This document shows, one piece after another, positions 12,903 to 25,900 of a stretch of 64,000 bases of DNA (the stretch's first letter is position 1; every line of letters starts with the position of its first letter). This stretch comes from Kryptolebias marmoratus. Lineage: Eukaryota > Chordata > Actinopteri > Cyprinodontiformes > Rivulidae. Position numbers and translations under genes: made by a program. The stretch spans positions 14,370,815 through 14,434,814 of the forward strand of contig NC_051439.1 in assembly GCF_001649575.2 (NCBI RefSeq), written 5' to 3'. A model generated the notes under the pieces. That model made no database searches and was not told where the DNA came from. It worked only from the letters and a program-made list of their open reading frames with translations.

Positions 12903-15074
12903 TTCAGAATTGCATTTCAGTAGCTATACATGAGAAATTATAGGGGAGTAAACGCTTTCAAACAGGACCATTTAATATAGTTCAGAACACCAATTTTTAA
13001 TGTTTGATCCCATAATTTACTTTGAGTACCTTTTAATGCTGTCCCCTAATGGCTCTTCCACTTTATCTACAAACAGAAACTACGAGCATACTGTGCTACA
13101 TTTCAAGTGGACAAGTACCCTGCTCTTTGTTTTTTAAAGAGTACTACCACACTATATCCCTGTGCAGCATTAATTATCACTTTAAATTTGTTTCCCAGCC
13201 TTTAATGCCCAGTTTCTCCACAAATTTTGTTGCATGAGATGCTTTGTAAGGGACCTTATGTCAATCAGATATAGTTTGCTGCAATAATCGTCTTCTAAGT
13301 CAAACGCAGACAAATATCCAGTGATTTTTTTTAAATGCCTGTTTAATTCAGTCTATATAGAGTTAGTATGGAACATGACATGTTGCTGGAGTAAAGAAAT
13401 AATAATTTTAAGTAATTAAGAAAATAACTTGGCAATTGATAAACATTTACATAAAAAAACAATTCACTCTAAAAAGCTGTGTTGGACTTCCTACTTAACT
13501 TTATACAGTCAGAAAATTTAGACCTCTCTGCAGATTTTTGTTATTTTGCACTTTCTTGCTCTAAAACAGATGCAATCAGGCAGGAGTTTAGTCCATCCTT
13601 GTGCTTCCCTTATCAAATGAATTCACACGCTCATCACTCACAGTGGCTTTACTCCCAAAAACTCTTGGTGGAGTCAAGCTAAAGGTATTTGTCACAAAGA
13701 CCTTGTGAGAACTTCTGTTTTTACAGACTGTGCTGTATTTGAAATCAAAGCTCCACCCGTGCCGTGGTGGCTCCTTGATTTAGGTCCATTCTGGAAAGTT
13801 TTAGCGATGGGATTCCTCCTTTGCTTCACTAAAACGTTCTGTTTGTTCAGTCTGTAGAGCAGGAAAGGGTGGATCTTCCTTTAAAGATAAAAGAGGCTGC
13901 AGGTTCCATTATGGCGTTCCATTGCTGTGCTGTAGGTGGTCGACAGAGGATGTTTCCTGAAGTCTTCAGCTTCAGTGACCTGCAGAGTTTTATCTTTTGA
14001 TAGATTCAGATGGTTGGTTAGAAACTGGCAAAACATTTATTTTATTTTACTAGTTATTACATTTTAAGGCATTTAGACATATTTTGAAACTGGAAGAACA
14101 TTAAAAGACCTCAGAGCTAGTTACTGAATCAATTATTTATTTGCTTTAATGTTTTACCTTAAGTTCAGAGCCTCAAAGGTTTTAAGCCCTTAGAAGTCTT
14201 TGATTGTGACTTCAGGTACAGTGCTGAGACATGGAAATAGTCTTGAAATGCAGGTTTTTCAGTATGATTTAATATTTCCAAAATGAATGGTGTTTTCACC
14301 TTTCACTTGTGTTTAATTGAGGTGTTCTCAGGAGGAGCATCCTTAATTGATCAGGTGTCTCCATGCTTTCTGTTTTCAGGTGACCAACAGTTTAGGTTCA
14401 TGTTTCCAATGGCAAAGTGAAGTAATGAGAAGCTATGTTTACAGCTGGGTGATTTGTTAGAAGATAGCAATCTGTACCTTTTTCTGTCACTGCTGATCTT
14501 TTTGATGCCTTAAGTCTGCCCCCATGTGGCATCTAAAAAGATTTCTTTTTTCTAATATTGTAGCCCTGTTTAATGAAAATGTAATGCTTAAATAAAAAAA
14601 TAGTAAGCAAGGAATGACAAAAGTGCACTAATTTATTGTTCCTGTCATTGAGAACTATGCTCTCCCTTCACAGAAAAAGGGAAAACATTGTGGCTTTGGT
14701 GTCTGAAACAAATAATGTTAGATTTTGATGCACATAATATCATACAAAATTGTAAATTGTAAATTGGCAGTGGCGTGCATAAATATGCCACAGAAACTTC
14801 TGTAATAATGGAGAACCGTTTATTGTTTTTAGTTGCTTACTTAGCATTGATCTTTAGCTTGTATCTTTTCAGTTTTAAACAGAAGAATAATACCTTTGTT
14901 AGTTAAACTGGCCTGAACTATACTTGATACTATTCTTTAAAAAATACTAATCTTAATTTCATAAATGCCACTGCTGCCTGAAACCCTCCATAAATCCACT
15001 AGGGGGCACTAAAGAAAAACCGGTTTCTGATTGGTGCTTTCAAAGCCATGAAAACATTTACACTCCCGCTTTGT

Positions 15075-15096
15075 TTGGACAGTTACTACTGTCCAA
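15075..15096. promoter_or_regulatory. Inverted repeat with CCAAT box in the presumed exd1 promoter
   Basis: Perfect 9-base arms TTGGACAGT and ACTGTCCAA around a TACT spacer. The right arm runs into GTCCAAT, a CCAAT-box core. It lies about 300 bp upstream of the exd1 start codon, a typical promoter distance. Function is inferred from position only. Confidence 0.4.
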
Positions 15097-15398
15097 TCCG
15101 ACCCTCAATCTTCAAGCGACATAAGCTAGACATTTTGAAAGTTTGTAGACATATATGTGCAGCATATCAATAACAGAACTTCGTATTTGTCTTCAAGTTT
15201 CGAGTTTTTCCTCCACAGTATTTATTTACAATCGACATGAACGTCGAATCTATAAGTTACAGAGAGTCTTTGAACGCAGCGCCCTGAAAGCTAAAGTCCA
15301 TGGCTACGGCAAGCAAACGTTACTTGCTAACGTTACTTCTCTTTGTGAGAGACAGAGAATATTAAAAGCAGAGTAAAAACTAGAGGTTTAGTTTTAAA

Positions 15399-18300
15399 AT
15401 GGTTGTGGATGACGTTCACTTCACGACTCTCTTGAAAGGAAAACGCATCAAACTGACGCTGAAGGGTTCGACTTTTCTGGGGGTCGTTCAACGTATCAAC
15501 CCAAACAAGACGCTAGTTTTGGCGGACGGTCAGCAGTTTAGCATAGCGCATAATTCAGTATTTTTAGTGCACATAACAGTAAAGTAACACTTCGAAAACT
15601 TTTGTTACAGTTAGTGGCAGAAATGGACGCAAAATTCCTGGAACCAAGCTGTTTTTTGGTCATGAGATTCTGAATGGTAAGCACCTTTTTGAACAAGTCA
15701 CGTAATGGTTTAGTGGTGTTAGCATTAGCATCTAACGTGATTCTTTTGTTGTTGTTGATTTAACTCTAAAGTTGAATTCGCTGACGAAGCAAGTGGTGGC
15801 TCTGGGTGAGTAAGCTAAACAATAATCTTTACAGTCATTACATTGATGCTTGGAAGTAGATTGTAATGAGAAACGTGTGCAGAAACATTCATCACTGCGG
15901 ATCTGAGGAGCGGCTGAACTTGGAGAAATTTCAGCCGTACAGGAAGCCAACCACGCTGGGTGAGATTAATTACAAAGAAAAGGGTACTGGTTTTGCTCGC
16001 TTTGAAGGAAAGCTGTTATTCCCCTTTGAGAGGTTTCTTTCCTGCAGGTGATGAAGATGAAGAGGAGGCTGTCGACTTTGTAGTCGTTAATGAGTTTCAT
16101 CAGAAGTTTGGACCTGCTGTAAGTGGGATTTGACACACATTTTGAGCTACATGAATCAGCTGGATGCTAAGACTCAGTGGTTGTCCTTTAGGTGGCCCAC
16201 ATCAAAAAGCTCCATGTAATCGGCGTGGGAGGTGAAGGAGTTGAGATACACAAAAATGGAAGATTGTGCTGGCTGCAGGTGAGTTATTTTTATTTATTTT
16301 TATTTTTTCCAGATTGGCTCTTTTTTTCTTTCCTGCTTTATCAAAAAACAATGAATAACAAAATTATTTTTGCTCGTTAGATTGCTACTAAGCACAGGGT
16401 GTACTTGTTTGACATCCTGTTACTTGGACCGAGGGCGTTTAAGAATGGTCTCTCGATGATCCTGGGAAGTAAACACATATTAAAGGTGAGCATCATGAAC
16501 ACTTGAAATCCTGCTTAGTCACAGTGATGATTAATGTACCTTACCATCTATTTGTTACAGGTCATTCATGACTGCAGAGCCATCGCTGGATGTCTGTTTG
16601 CTCAGTTTGGAGTGCAACTAACCAATGTTTTTGACACTCAGGTGGGTGTACTGCCTGCATCGTTACCTTTTTTCACAAGTCTGCATGAGTCAGCTTTCGG
16701 CTTCGCGTGTCCCTGAACTTATGTACGTTTTATTTTTATTTCTTTCTGCTTTAAGGTGGCAGATGTCATGTGCTTCTACTCAGAGACTGGAGGATTCCTT
16801 CCTGACAGAGTCAGCACTCTCCAGGAGGTGGTGAGCCTTCATCTGAAGGTGCCCTCCTCCAGGCTCTCCTCTCTTCAGATAAAGTCGCAGCTCACCAAGG
16901 TACATGTAGACAAGAAATGCTAGTTCGCATTACTGATCTGGGGCAATTAGAGGACATGTACACACTCGTGGCTCTTTATTGTGTTCTCCAAACCGTGGCA
17001 CATTGCCACGCTGTCGGACAAATTCATTGCAATTAGGTGTGCGTGGTTTTGCAACTATAATTTTACACGTATCAGGCACATCAAATTACATCTAAAAACT
17101 CTACGTTTACAACCAGAACATTTTATTGTCACAAGATGATCAGTATTATTCACTCTAACATGTCAGTGATTTTAATTTTGGAGTATATTAGTGCGTTTGC
17201 ACGTCCTGTAATAACTTATAGGTAATGTTTGTAGGAAGAAAAGGAGATGTGGTACAAACGGCCTTGCCCTGTGCCGTTGCTGAAGGTGATGGCTTTGTCA
17301 GTAATTCATCTACAGCCTCTGAGAGTAGCGCTGCTGGACACATTCATGAATGACTATATGACCTTGGTGGATTCCTACCTTAACAACACCTACTATGAAC
17401 CAGATGGACTGGAGCATATCACTATGGTGAGTAAATGAGAAACCAGTATAGCTTTAATGAGAAACCTGTAATTAGACCAGAAATTCCTGCATTACCAGGC
17501 TGTAGTCTGCAGTGTAATACTACAATTTCCTGCCCAATTTGTCTTTGAAAATAATTGTCAGTGGAGCAACAGACTTTTCTCCATTCATCTGACTACAACT
17601 AAACATGTTGGCCTCATGTTTTACTGAGAACTTTGAGCACCCTGCGCTGTTTGAAGCTTCTCCTCCACACAGATCTGGAGACAGCGAATCTACAGGGAGG
17701 GAAAAATACTGATGCAAGTCTGCACTTGTCTGGATAACAAAACCGTTGCAATCTAAAAGCCAATTTTCTCCTTTCACACCGCCTGTTCAGCAGGCTTACG
17801 CACGTAGCAGACGAGTAGTTTTTGCAGATTTCATTATCAGCTGGCGCACTGCATTTTACACAGTTTAAGTGCGCGTGGAAAGTTTACGTCAAGCATGGCT
17901 GCAAAATGAGATGCCACAGTGCTGGCAGAAGTTATGCACGGCTTTCACTGTTCATCGGCCATCATGGCATTCCTTAGTTAATGGACCATTTCAAACCTCA
18001 GGTTTAGTATTTAACCATAACCTTGATGAGTTTTCAGTAATCAGCTGCATTCTCTGTGAAGTCCTTGAATACTGTGAATAAGCAAGATTGTTGTAAAAAA
18101 AAAAGGCTAAAAAAATATATAAAAAGGATCAACACTATAGTATTGTATGTTTAACATGCTGGAGAACAGGTGCTCATGTTGATAGTTGTCCATATTGCTT
18201 ACATCAGTCAGTAATGAATACAAACATTTTTCTTTTTTTCTTTTTTTTTCCACCCTGATTTGGCAAAACAAAATTGTTTACAGTCAATTCACATTTGCCA

Positions 18301-19196
18301 GCAGGCTGTTTGCACAGATCTCTACAGATCCAAACAAGTCTTTTATTATGTTTGTACTTTAAGATCCTTGTCATGGGTTTAACAGAACTATTGTCTGTGG
18401 ATTTTATAATAAACAGAATGCAGTCAGGATCTGGCTTTTTTTTTTTTTTTTTAGTGTCAGCAATGCAAAACCATTCAGAGAAGCGAGTAAGTCTCCCATC
18501 TGTCTGCATCTACAGGAAAGTGTGCTGGACTTGCCCAAAGAGCTCAGGCAGCTGGATGAAATGCGTCTTGAGCGGCAGGAGTGGGCTAGTAGACACTATC
18601 CTGTCACAGAACGCGGCCTGCTGGCTCGCTTCAACCCACACCCTCAGTCAGAATCCCAGACCTCACCTGCTGGAGAGGACCACACCAATACTCTGCCTGA
18701 CGCCTCCAACCCTGCAGCTGCTGATCCACCTTCAGCACCACAAACTGACCCTCTTCTTAACCAGCAAACCACAAGCATTTCAAGTACCACCAGCATGCCT
18801 ACTGTGGGTGTCCCCACCTCGTCCAACCCACCAGCTGAGTCACTGTCCTCAGCCAGAATGTTCAACAATGAGAAAGACATGCCTGTGACAAGACCTCCCC
18901 CTGAAGGTGTGGACAAAGGATTCACAGGGGTACAAATGAATGGAATGGGAAGAGGATGGCTGTTGGGGAAAGACCAGTCATCTTTGCCGACCTTACCGTC
19001 TATCGCACGAGGTTTCCTTTTTAAAAGTCTAGACAGGCTGGAGATGGCTCCTAGAGCTACTAGCCAAGTACTTAACCAAGAAGAAAAAACCCAACCTGGA
19101 TGTCATGATAAGGAGCTGCCGAAGGACACATGTGGTTCAACTCCTCAGCCCCTCTCATCCTCACTGATCCAGTCATTTCGGTCCTTCAGATGTTAA
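15399..19196 (+). CDS. exd1: Exonuclease 3'-5' domain-containing protein 1 (piRNA biogenesis, predicted inactive nuclease)
   Basis: RNA-binding partner in the cytoplasmic piRNA pathway; mouse EXD1 works with TDRD12 and lacks nuclease activity. Coding exons: 15399-15528, 15611-15676, 15772-15805, 15883-15959, 16048-16118, 16192-16278, 16381-16485, 16561-16641, 16756-16899, 17235-17426 and 18516-19196, giving 555 residues (human protein about 514). An Sm/Lsm-like N-terminal domain (LKGKRIKLTLKGSTFLGVVQ) covers about residues 8-70. The DEDD exonuclease fold spans about 127-300. Motif I reads GVGGEG (G139-x-E141 instead of Asp-x-Glu). Exo II region VIHDCR keeps Asp194. Exo III region has Ser287 where the family has Asp. 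The long last exon encodes a Ser/Pro/Thr-rich, probably disordered tail. The ATG sits in a good context (aaaATGg). All junctions are GT-AG and in frame. Confidence 0.93.
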
Positions 19197-19506
19197 AGGA
19201 CAAGTGTCAGCCCACAGGGAGCCACCTTAAATACAGCTGTTGGTACACATTTTGTAATTGTCTACAGTGACCAGTAGGTGGCAGTAAATGCTCTTCTTTT
19301 GTAAAAGCTTCATGTCAAACGTTTGTCAGACATGAATGAGGTTTGGGCATAAAAGATGCTTTGGCTTCGTGGTTTACTGAAGTTTTAAACTGATTTTGTG
19401 TTTGTGGTTTAAAAGCAATCCTGTGTTCCTTTTATTGAAGCGGTAATTAATGGCGTTCTGAGTATCCATGTAAATGAAGAAGAAAAGCTTTTGAATCTGA
19501 AGCAAA

Positions 19507-19512
19507 AATAAA
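19507..19512 (+). terminator. Probable polyadenylation signal of exd1 (AATAAA)
   Basis: AATAAA lies about 310 bases after the exd1 stop codon and is followed within 60 bases by T- and GT-rich sequence (gggctttgattgtctc). It is the first canonical hexamer downstream of the gene. Confidence 0.5.
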
Positions 19513-20462
19513 TGTTGGATATTTTTAGCATACAGTTTGGGCTTTGATTGTCTCTAACAGCCAAGTAATGAAAGCTTTGGCCTGTGGAAGAACAAAACAC
19601 ACACAACCAATAACACATCCATTAAGACATAATGTGCTTGACAACCTGTGCAGCTTGGTTTCTGTGTTGCAGGTAATTAATCGTCGGAGGTAGGAACAGG
19701 CATTGATGGGTCGACTGCTAATTGAGAAAAAACATTGTTAGCTGACACTTTAATTGATTACTGATGTCTAAAAAAACCCACAAGACTTGGCACAGCTGAG
19801 CAGCTCTCCTCTCCCGCTTCACTCTTTGGCGCAGTGCTGTGTAATTGATCACAGGTGGCAAGCACCTGCCGCCCTCTACAAAAGCTGATCTTTTCCAATT
19901 AATTTGCAGCTTGAGATGCCACAGATTTTGCATAGAGGCACTGCATGAGTCTTATTTGCCTAGATCATCAGAGATCAAGGCACGACCACGACGACATACA
20001 TCCTGCAGCATAAATGGGACTCTTGTGTAATCCCACCTTTTAACAATGGGTCTCCGCATACTGAGGCTCGGGGCCTTCCCGTTGCTTTTAAACTGAAAGC
20101 TCGAAAAAGATAACGTGAGGTTTTAATTAATTGGGAGGCAGCCTGTTTTAAAGCCTTGCATCTGCCTTGGCAACCAGCTCTACCTCAGCCTCTGTTAAAC
20201 ACAAGCAGGGTGGAGCCCATCCACATGTTTAAAGCAGTTGTTCCTCAGTTTGTACACACGCTGGCCCAGCAGGGAACAAAAGTTTACCACATCTTAACGT
20301 ACGTCAGCTTGTCGTGGAGTGGCTGCACTGAAATCCCTAAATGTTACCCTGCAGCAGCAGTGCCAGGAGTAATTACTGGCAATTTTCCTGTGTAGCAACA
20401 GAGCGAGAGCATGTTTTATACATTTGCATAAATCAACATTATGGTTGTTGACAAGGTGGGGG

Positions 20463-20566
20463 NNNNNNNNNNNNNNNNNNNNNNNNNNNNNNNNNNNNNN
20501 NNNNNNNNNNNNNNNNNNNNNNNNNNNNNNNNNNNNNNNNNNNNNNNNNNNNNNNNNNNNNNNNNN
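20463..20566. other. Assembly gap (104 N)
   Basis: Run of N preceded directly by a G-rich stretch (aaggtggggg). The true length is unknown. Confidence 0.99.
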
Positions 20567-20714
20567 CTGTCATTGACCACCAGATTGGAGCTCTTATTTT
20601 AGAGGACCTTGCATTTCCTCTCCGTCACAATAATGCCTTATGTGCTCCACTTCCTGTTTCTCAGGCCTGGGAGGAAGGAACTGCGAGCTTGTCACACGGT
20701 AGTCACCATTTCCT

Positions 20715-20767
20715 CCCACCCCCTCCTCTCCCCCGCCACCCACCCTGCTCTCCCCACTCCCCCTCCC
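20715..20767 (-). other. C-rich tract with G-quadruplex potential on the minus strand
   Basis: Contains repeated C runs of three to five bases separated by one to seven bases, so the complementary strand fits the G3+N1-7 quadruplex pattern. It lies 150 bp after an assembly gap. Whether it folds is not known. Confidence 0.5.
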
Positions 20768-22799
20768 AAACTTCAGACAGTGTTATGTCCTTCAGAGGGG
20801 AAAGATGTCTGCACCTTTAGCATCATAGCAGGATGCGTCTGAGCTATTTTTGTGTTTGTGTCGGAAAGGTAGTGCACAGACATAAACACAAACTGTAGGA
20901 CGTCCAGCTGTGTTGATTTAGCATCCGAGAAAAGAGCTTCAACTGTAAAAAACAATTATTGTTTAGACTAATCAGTGTGTTTAAGGCATAATGAAAATGG
21001 GTCAGGGATGATGATTAGCACTTCAAAAAAAAATCTGTTTTATTTTTGAAAATTTTATACTAGCCATAAAATATGACAATTAAGAGGTTTCAATTTTGGT
21101 GCCATTACTCACAACACTCTTTTGACAGAAAAGCTCGTGCCAGACAGCCCTGCAGATCACCTGTGCTTGTGGCGCCCTCCGAGCAGCACCCAAAACAAAG
21201 GTGTTGTGTCCCTCCCACCCCACTGCCTTACAACTACAAAGAAAAGCATCGCACACAAAAGGCCAACGCTTGTAGGCAACCCTGCCTACCTGCCCCGACC
21301 AGGGTTAGGCTACAGATTCATCCATAATCAATAGGGTTTCATTAATTATTCAAAGGAGGGATAATTTACTAAAAAAACCACTCCCTTTAAACAGCACCTT
21401 GTTAAATTAACATGCTGTTAGCTGGTTTGCACTCCAAAGCACGTCATTAAGTTTCACTGCTGAGTTTTGCTTACCAAGTGCACGTTCAGAGCATGGTACA
21501 TTTCTCCGGTGCTGCTGAAGAAGAGGAAACCTGTCCACTGGGCTTCTATTAATCAGAATATTGTTTGTGAGCTTTTTAAATTAACACTCTTGATTAGGTT
21601 CTGCCACGTAAACCTTTTTCCAGTCGGAAGTTTCCTCTGGGATTGGTGGCCTTCTGACTGACCTGAAGAAAGACTGTGATCTATAGGTCCTGAACTGAGA
21701 AACAAGCCGAGAGGTATTATTCAGCAGTTTCTAGCCATCTCACAACAAGTTCCATGTATGTCAACAAAATAATAGCAATTTAATTATTAATGAAACCACG
21801 TGTAATTCCTTTGTATTTATAATGAGGAAGGTATATAATCATATATCGGGTTCCATTAAGCCACTGAGCTGTATCCCTGCTGTCAGTCTTCCATCTGTTG
21901 ATACAAACCCATTGTTGAACCCTACTCCCCACCACCTTTCTTTTTTTTCTCACATTACAAAATGACCCTCTTTTGCTCTCCTCAGGTCATATTCAACTGG
22001 AAAATTAACATTTAATGTGGGAACAGCTCAGCCTATCCAGATGGCTTCTTGAGTACAGCAAAAATGGGGACAAAACACAGCATCAATATTTCAGCCGGCC
22101 CGCTCTAACGGTATGCATGCATCGCCGCGGTCAGGAAATCGTGTTCAGGAAGCCCCGTCGCGCATTTATTCAAACACACGAATGCAAATGCAGGCAGAAA
22201 ATATGGATCTTTATGAACTGCTGTGCCGTGTTTACTCAGGCAGCATGGAGCACAGAGACCTGGAGGGCCTCTCTGAAGGAATCAGCCATGTTGTGACCTT
22301 CAGCTGGGGTAGACGGGAACAGGCAGAGGATGACGAAGCAGATGAAGATATGCTTATTTCTATCATTAACATGTGTTTCTCTTTGTTTTCTTCCAAAAGA
22401 AACTACACCTGGACCAGCCATTCTGTGTGTGTTTGTCTTCCTTTCCTGTCCCCTCTTATCCCAGCCGGTCGAGGCAGATGGCCGCCCATCCTGAGCCTGG
22501 TTCTGGTTCTGCTGGAGGCTTCTTCCTGTTAAAAGGGAGTCGTTCCATCGCACTGTCACCGACGTGCTGCTCAGAAGATGAGACTGCAACAATGTGAAGA
22601 TTCAACTTATTCTGCTGGCTTCCTTAGATGGATAACTTTAACTAACTGGCTTATTTAATGTTTTTAACTACAGAGATTCAAAGTAACTCAAAACAAATGC
22701 CAAGAAATGACAAGAAAGACTTATGACTCAAATCAATAAGTGACTTAAAGTGATAAATATTAGGAACGTACAGAAACTAAAAAACAAGATAACTATTTA

Positions 22800-22905
22800 A
22801 AATGTAAGGCGTAGCATTCTTTCAAGGAATGCATATCGCCCGCCGCCTTTCATGCTAATGTTTTAGACTGAGATCATCTTGTATTGAGAAATGACAGCAC
22901 TGTAG
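22800..22905 (-). repeat. Dispersed repeat family A, 3'-end fragment (reverse)
   Basis: The segment 'aaggaatgcatatcgcccgc' followed by 'cgcctttcatgc' and 'agactgagatcatctt' matches the reverse complement of 38400-38466, the right end of the family A copy near dll4. Copies that share only this end suggest frequent 5' truncation or internal recombination. Confidence 0.75.
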
Positions 22906-25900
22906 CCACATAAATAGATGTATCTCATCCAAGTGGCTACAAAGATACACAATTAAACGAACATGTTTAAAGTTGCCGTGTGCCTCCTTTGGCTCTGTTT
23001 ATACAAAACTGTCAGTTTTACAAATGTGTCCTCGTTGGTTTATAATCTGCTCACGATTGCTTCGAAGTGTTTAGGATCCTGATCAATTCTGAGACTCCCA
23101 GGCTTCACTCTCCCATCACATTCAAGTTAAAACGTTTCGTTTTCGGTGAAATGAGTTTTACATTTTAAAACATAAGGGCTAAACCAAAATGTGACTTCGG
23201 TCACATCGAAGGCAGAATGTCTGAGTATGTTGGCTCCTTATTAGGAATAAAACTGAACCACTTTTCTTATGAATCACTTCTTTTAAAAGAAAAGCCTCTG
23301 ATTGCTAAAAGAAAGGATGTTTTTTAGTTACAATATTGGAACCCTCTTTCAGCTACAAATGTCTGATTAAAAAGACGGGCTATTGGGTGTTGGCAGGTTC
23401 CCTATAATTAAAGCCTGCATTGTTTAATGTTAGGGTGTGCACACAGATGAGGGCTGCTTGTAGTCACACAGAAGGCCCGGGAGAAGAAGGGGTGGAGCGG
23501 GCTCCCTGTGGTTGGCTGAATTAGTGCCCGATGGATCGGCCTGACAGCTGCTCTGTGAGCCTGGCACCCAAACAGTCCAACTCTGTGATGCTGAGTTGCC
23601 AGGGCCAACCAGCAGACAGTTAGAGAGGTGGAAACACCAGTCACGCCGAACACAAACTCTTTCATCATTTCAAGCTCTGCCTTTCAACCGGCTCGCTGTG
23701 CTTGCTTTTGCTTATTGCACCAGCATTATTGGATTAGTATGGGATTAAGTTTGGTAATTAAAAAGGGCAAATTTAGTTCATGTCATCGGGGAAAATGTCG
23801 AAGCCACACAAAGCTAGCTCAGCTGTGATGGCAAAAAAAAACGACCAAAAAAAAGGCATCGTTTTGTATTTTAAACTGTCAAAAACTACAGTTATATTCA
23901 CTTTTTGGGTGATGTCTCCAAGATGTAATGTTAATGTTCAAATAATTCACTTAAATGAGCTGCTTTTTAATTAAGTTTAATCTGCTTTATCGACAAAAGC
24001 TCTAAATAGTAAATTAAATGTTAAACACAAAGCAGTGCCATCTGTTACAACACCTGCATTAATATGTCAGCCATGTGGACATTACAGATACCCCAAACCT
24101 GATAAAATAAAGGAAAATGATCACATTTATCATTGAATAAAACAGTACATCTGTCAGAGTTGTCATGTCTCCGATGAAGGACATTAAAAGTAGTTCCTGA
24201 GTCGTTGACCACCCTTGGTTAGACCTGCCAGGGTCTTGTGGGTCTGTCTTGGCCCAGATGCCAGGGCTTCTGTCCAGGCATGTCACTAGGATATCTACGG
24301 GGCCTGAGCACACCAGCTGCTATCTCCGTGTTGCAGACAGCTGTATCTGAATATTCATACAAAGGGCAGATAAGCGTGTGTTTGTCTGGCCCAACATGCT
24401 GTCAAAGAGACCAGAACGTAGAACTGCTGCAAGAAGTTGAAGAAGTGGATTGATTGGAAAATTCTTGCCTGTGCCTGAAAGAGTCAGAATAAAGGGATTC
24501 ATGTTTAAACCATGAACCGACAGAACTTCACTTGAGCAGAATCAATAACAAGTGATTTTTTTTTTTGCCGACGACACATGGGTGGGCAGCTGCCTATCTG
24601 TTTTACCCGTGGCTACTCCCATAGCTGCTGTGCCCCAGGTTCTGTTGGATCCAACTTCTCCTTTGTCAGCCCAGTCTGGAGGGAAAGCCGCTCTCCGATT
24701 CGTACATTTGCATTCAAAGCGATGGCCACCACACCAAACACGACTTCATCAAGCTTCTTTGAGATGGGCTTTGGATGAAGTTTTGGTGGGTGTGTGGTCA
24801 GATAATTTGCTGGCAAGCCGCAATAGAAAGAGTCAATGTGCATTAGGGAATGTTTTGGGACTGAAATTCTAAAAAAAATGAGCAGATGGTCTTTACTTGT
24901 CTGTCTGAATGAGCAGAGAGAACCAGTGGGCACACAGAGGGAGATTTGTGGACAAACTCTTTTACCTCCCTTCTTTTTGTTTTCTAATAAGGGCAGGCAA
25001 AAATGCTGACAAATAATGGCTCAGCCTCAATGAGAGCAAAGTGTTTCAGTGCTGCTGGTATAATGAGGATAAAGTGGAACAGCTAATTATTCCTACAATT
25101 TGAAGGGATTGTGGCCAGATGAACATAGATTTTATTTGAGCTCTTATACAACTACAGTCAGATACGTTAAATTAACATTTGAAATATGTCAGAAAATAAA
25201 TAAACGAGTAGGCCTAAATCTGGGACATCTGCTCCCATATGCAGCGTGACGTGCTGGTCAACAAACTGAAAAGGAAAAGGGGTATTTTATGCCAGTAAAC
25301 ACTCAAATGTATGTTAATTCATCACAGGTCTGTAGAACCACAGGATTACGTAGTTTATTTATTATAGATGTACAACAGCTCTCATCTGCTGCCTGTCCTC
25401 TTGTTCACCCTGAGAACTGAAGTTTTGATTCAAAAGATCGTGTTCATCTGGTGGATGGTCACACTGCAGCTTTGTCCTCAGGTGCACATAAAACCATGAA
25501 TAAAAACTAATATAAACCGTTTTGTTTTTTAAATAAATTATAGAACACATTCAGGATGCCTTTCTTCATGGGAAGTTAAAGGTTTCTGGACTCTAGGGGT
25601 CACTTTTTAAAAAATTTCTGCCTACTCACACAAAATACTTTATATCGTGTGTTAAAGATGAGAGCTGCTATTTCATCTTGTAGAATTTATGGTCGCAGAG
25701 TGTGGGTGTGACGGAGCTCACAGAGCCCTAAAAGGAGACATTTATGCAGACTTACAGTTTCCCATCAAGCCTGCGCCTTTCTTTCTGAGGCCAAAGCATT
25801 TTCCTGTCATTATGAGAACTCCAGCGGAAAAAGAGAAACAGAATGGTTTCCAGGTTTTACTTTAATCTGAGGAGGCAGGAGGGTGCTTGGTGACAGGTAG

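Larger units (their letters stand above)
12421..15060. other. Intergenic region between divergent rasgrp1 and exd1
   Basis: AT-rich DNA between two head-to-head genes. Apart from the 104-bp direct repeats I saw no gene, RNA or known mobile element. The ORFs here are short and in low-complexity sequence, without recognisable protein similarity. Confidence 0.6.

Noticed and set aside
22113..22532. 139-codon plus-strand ORF containing DLYELLCRVYSGSMEHRDLE
   Set aside because: No recognisable family, no convincing splice context, and it overlaps other open frames. A decayed exon cannot be excluded; a protein database search would decide.
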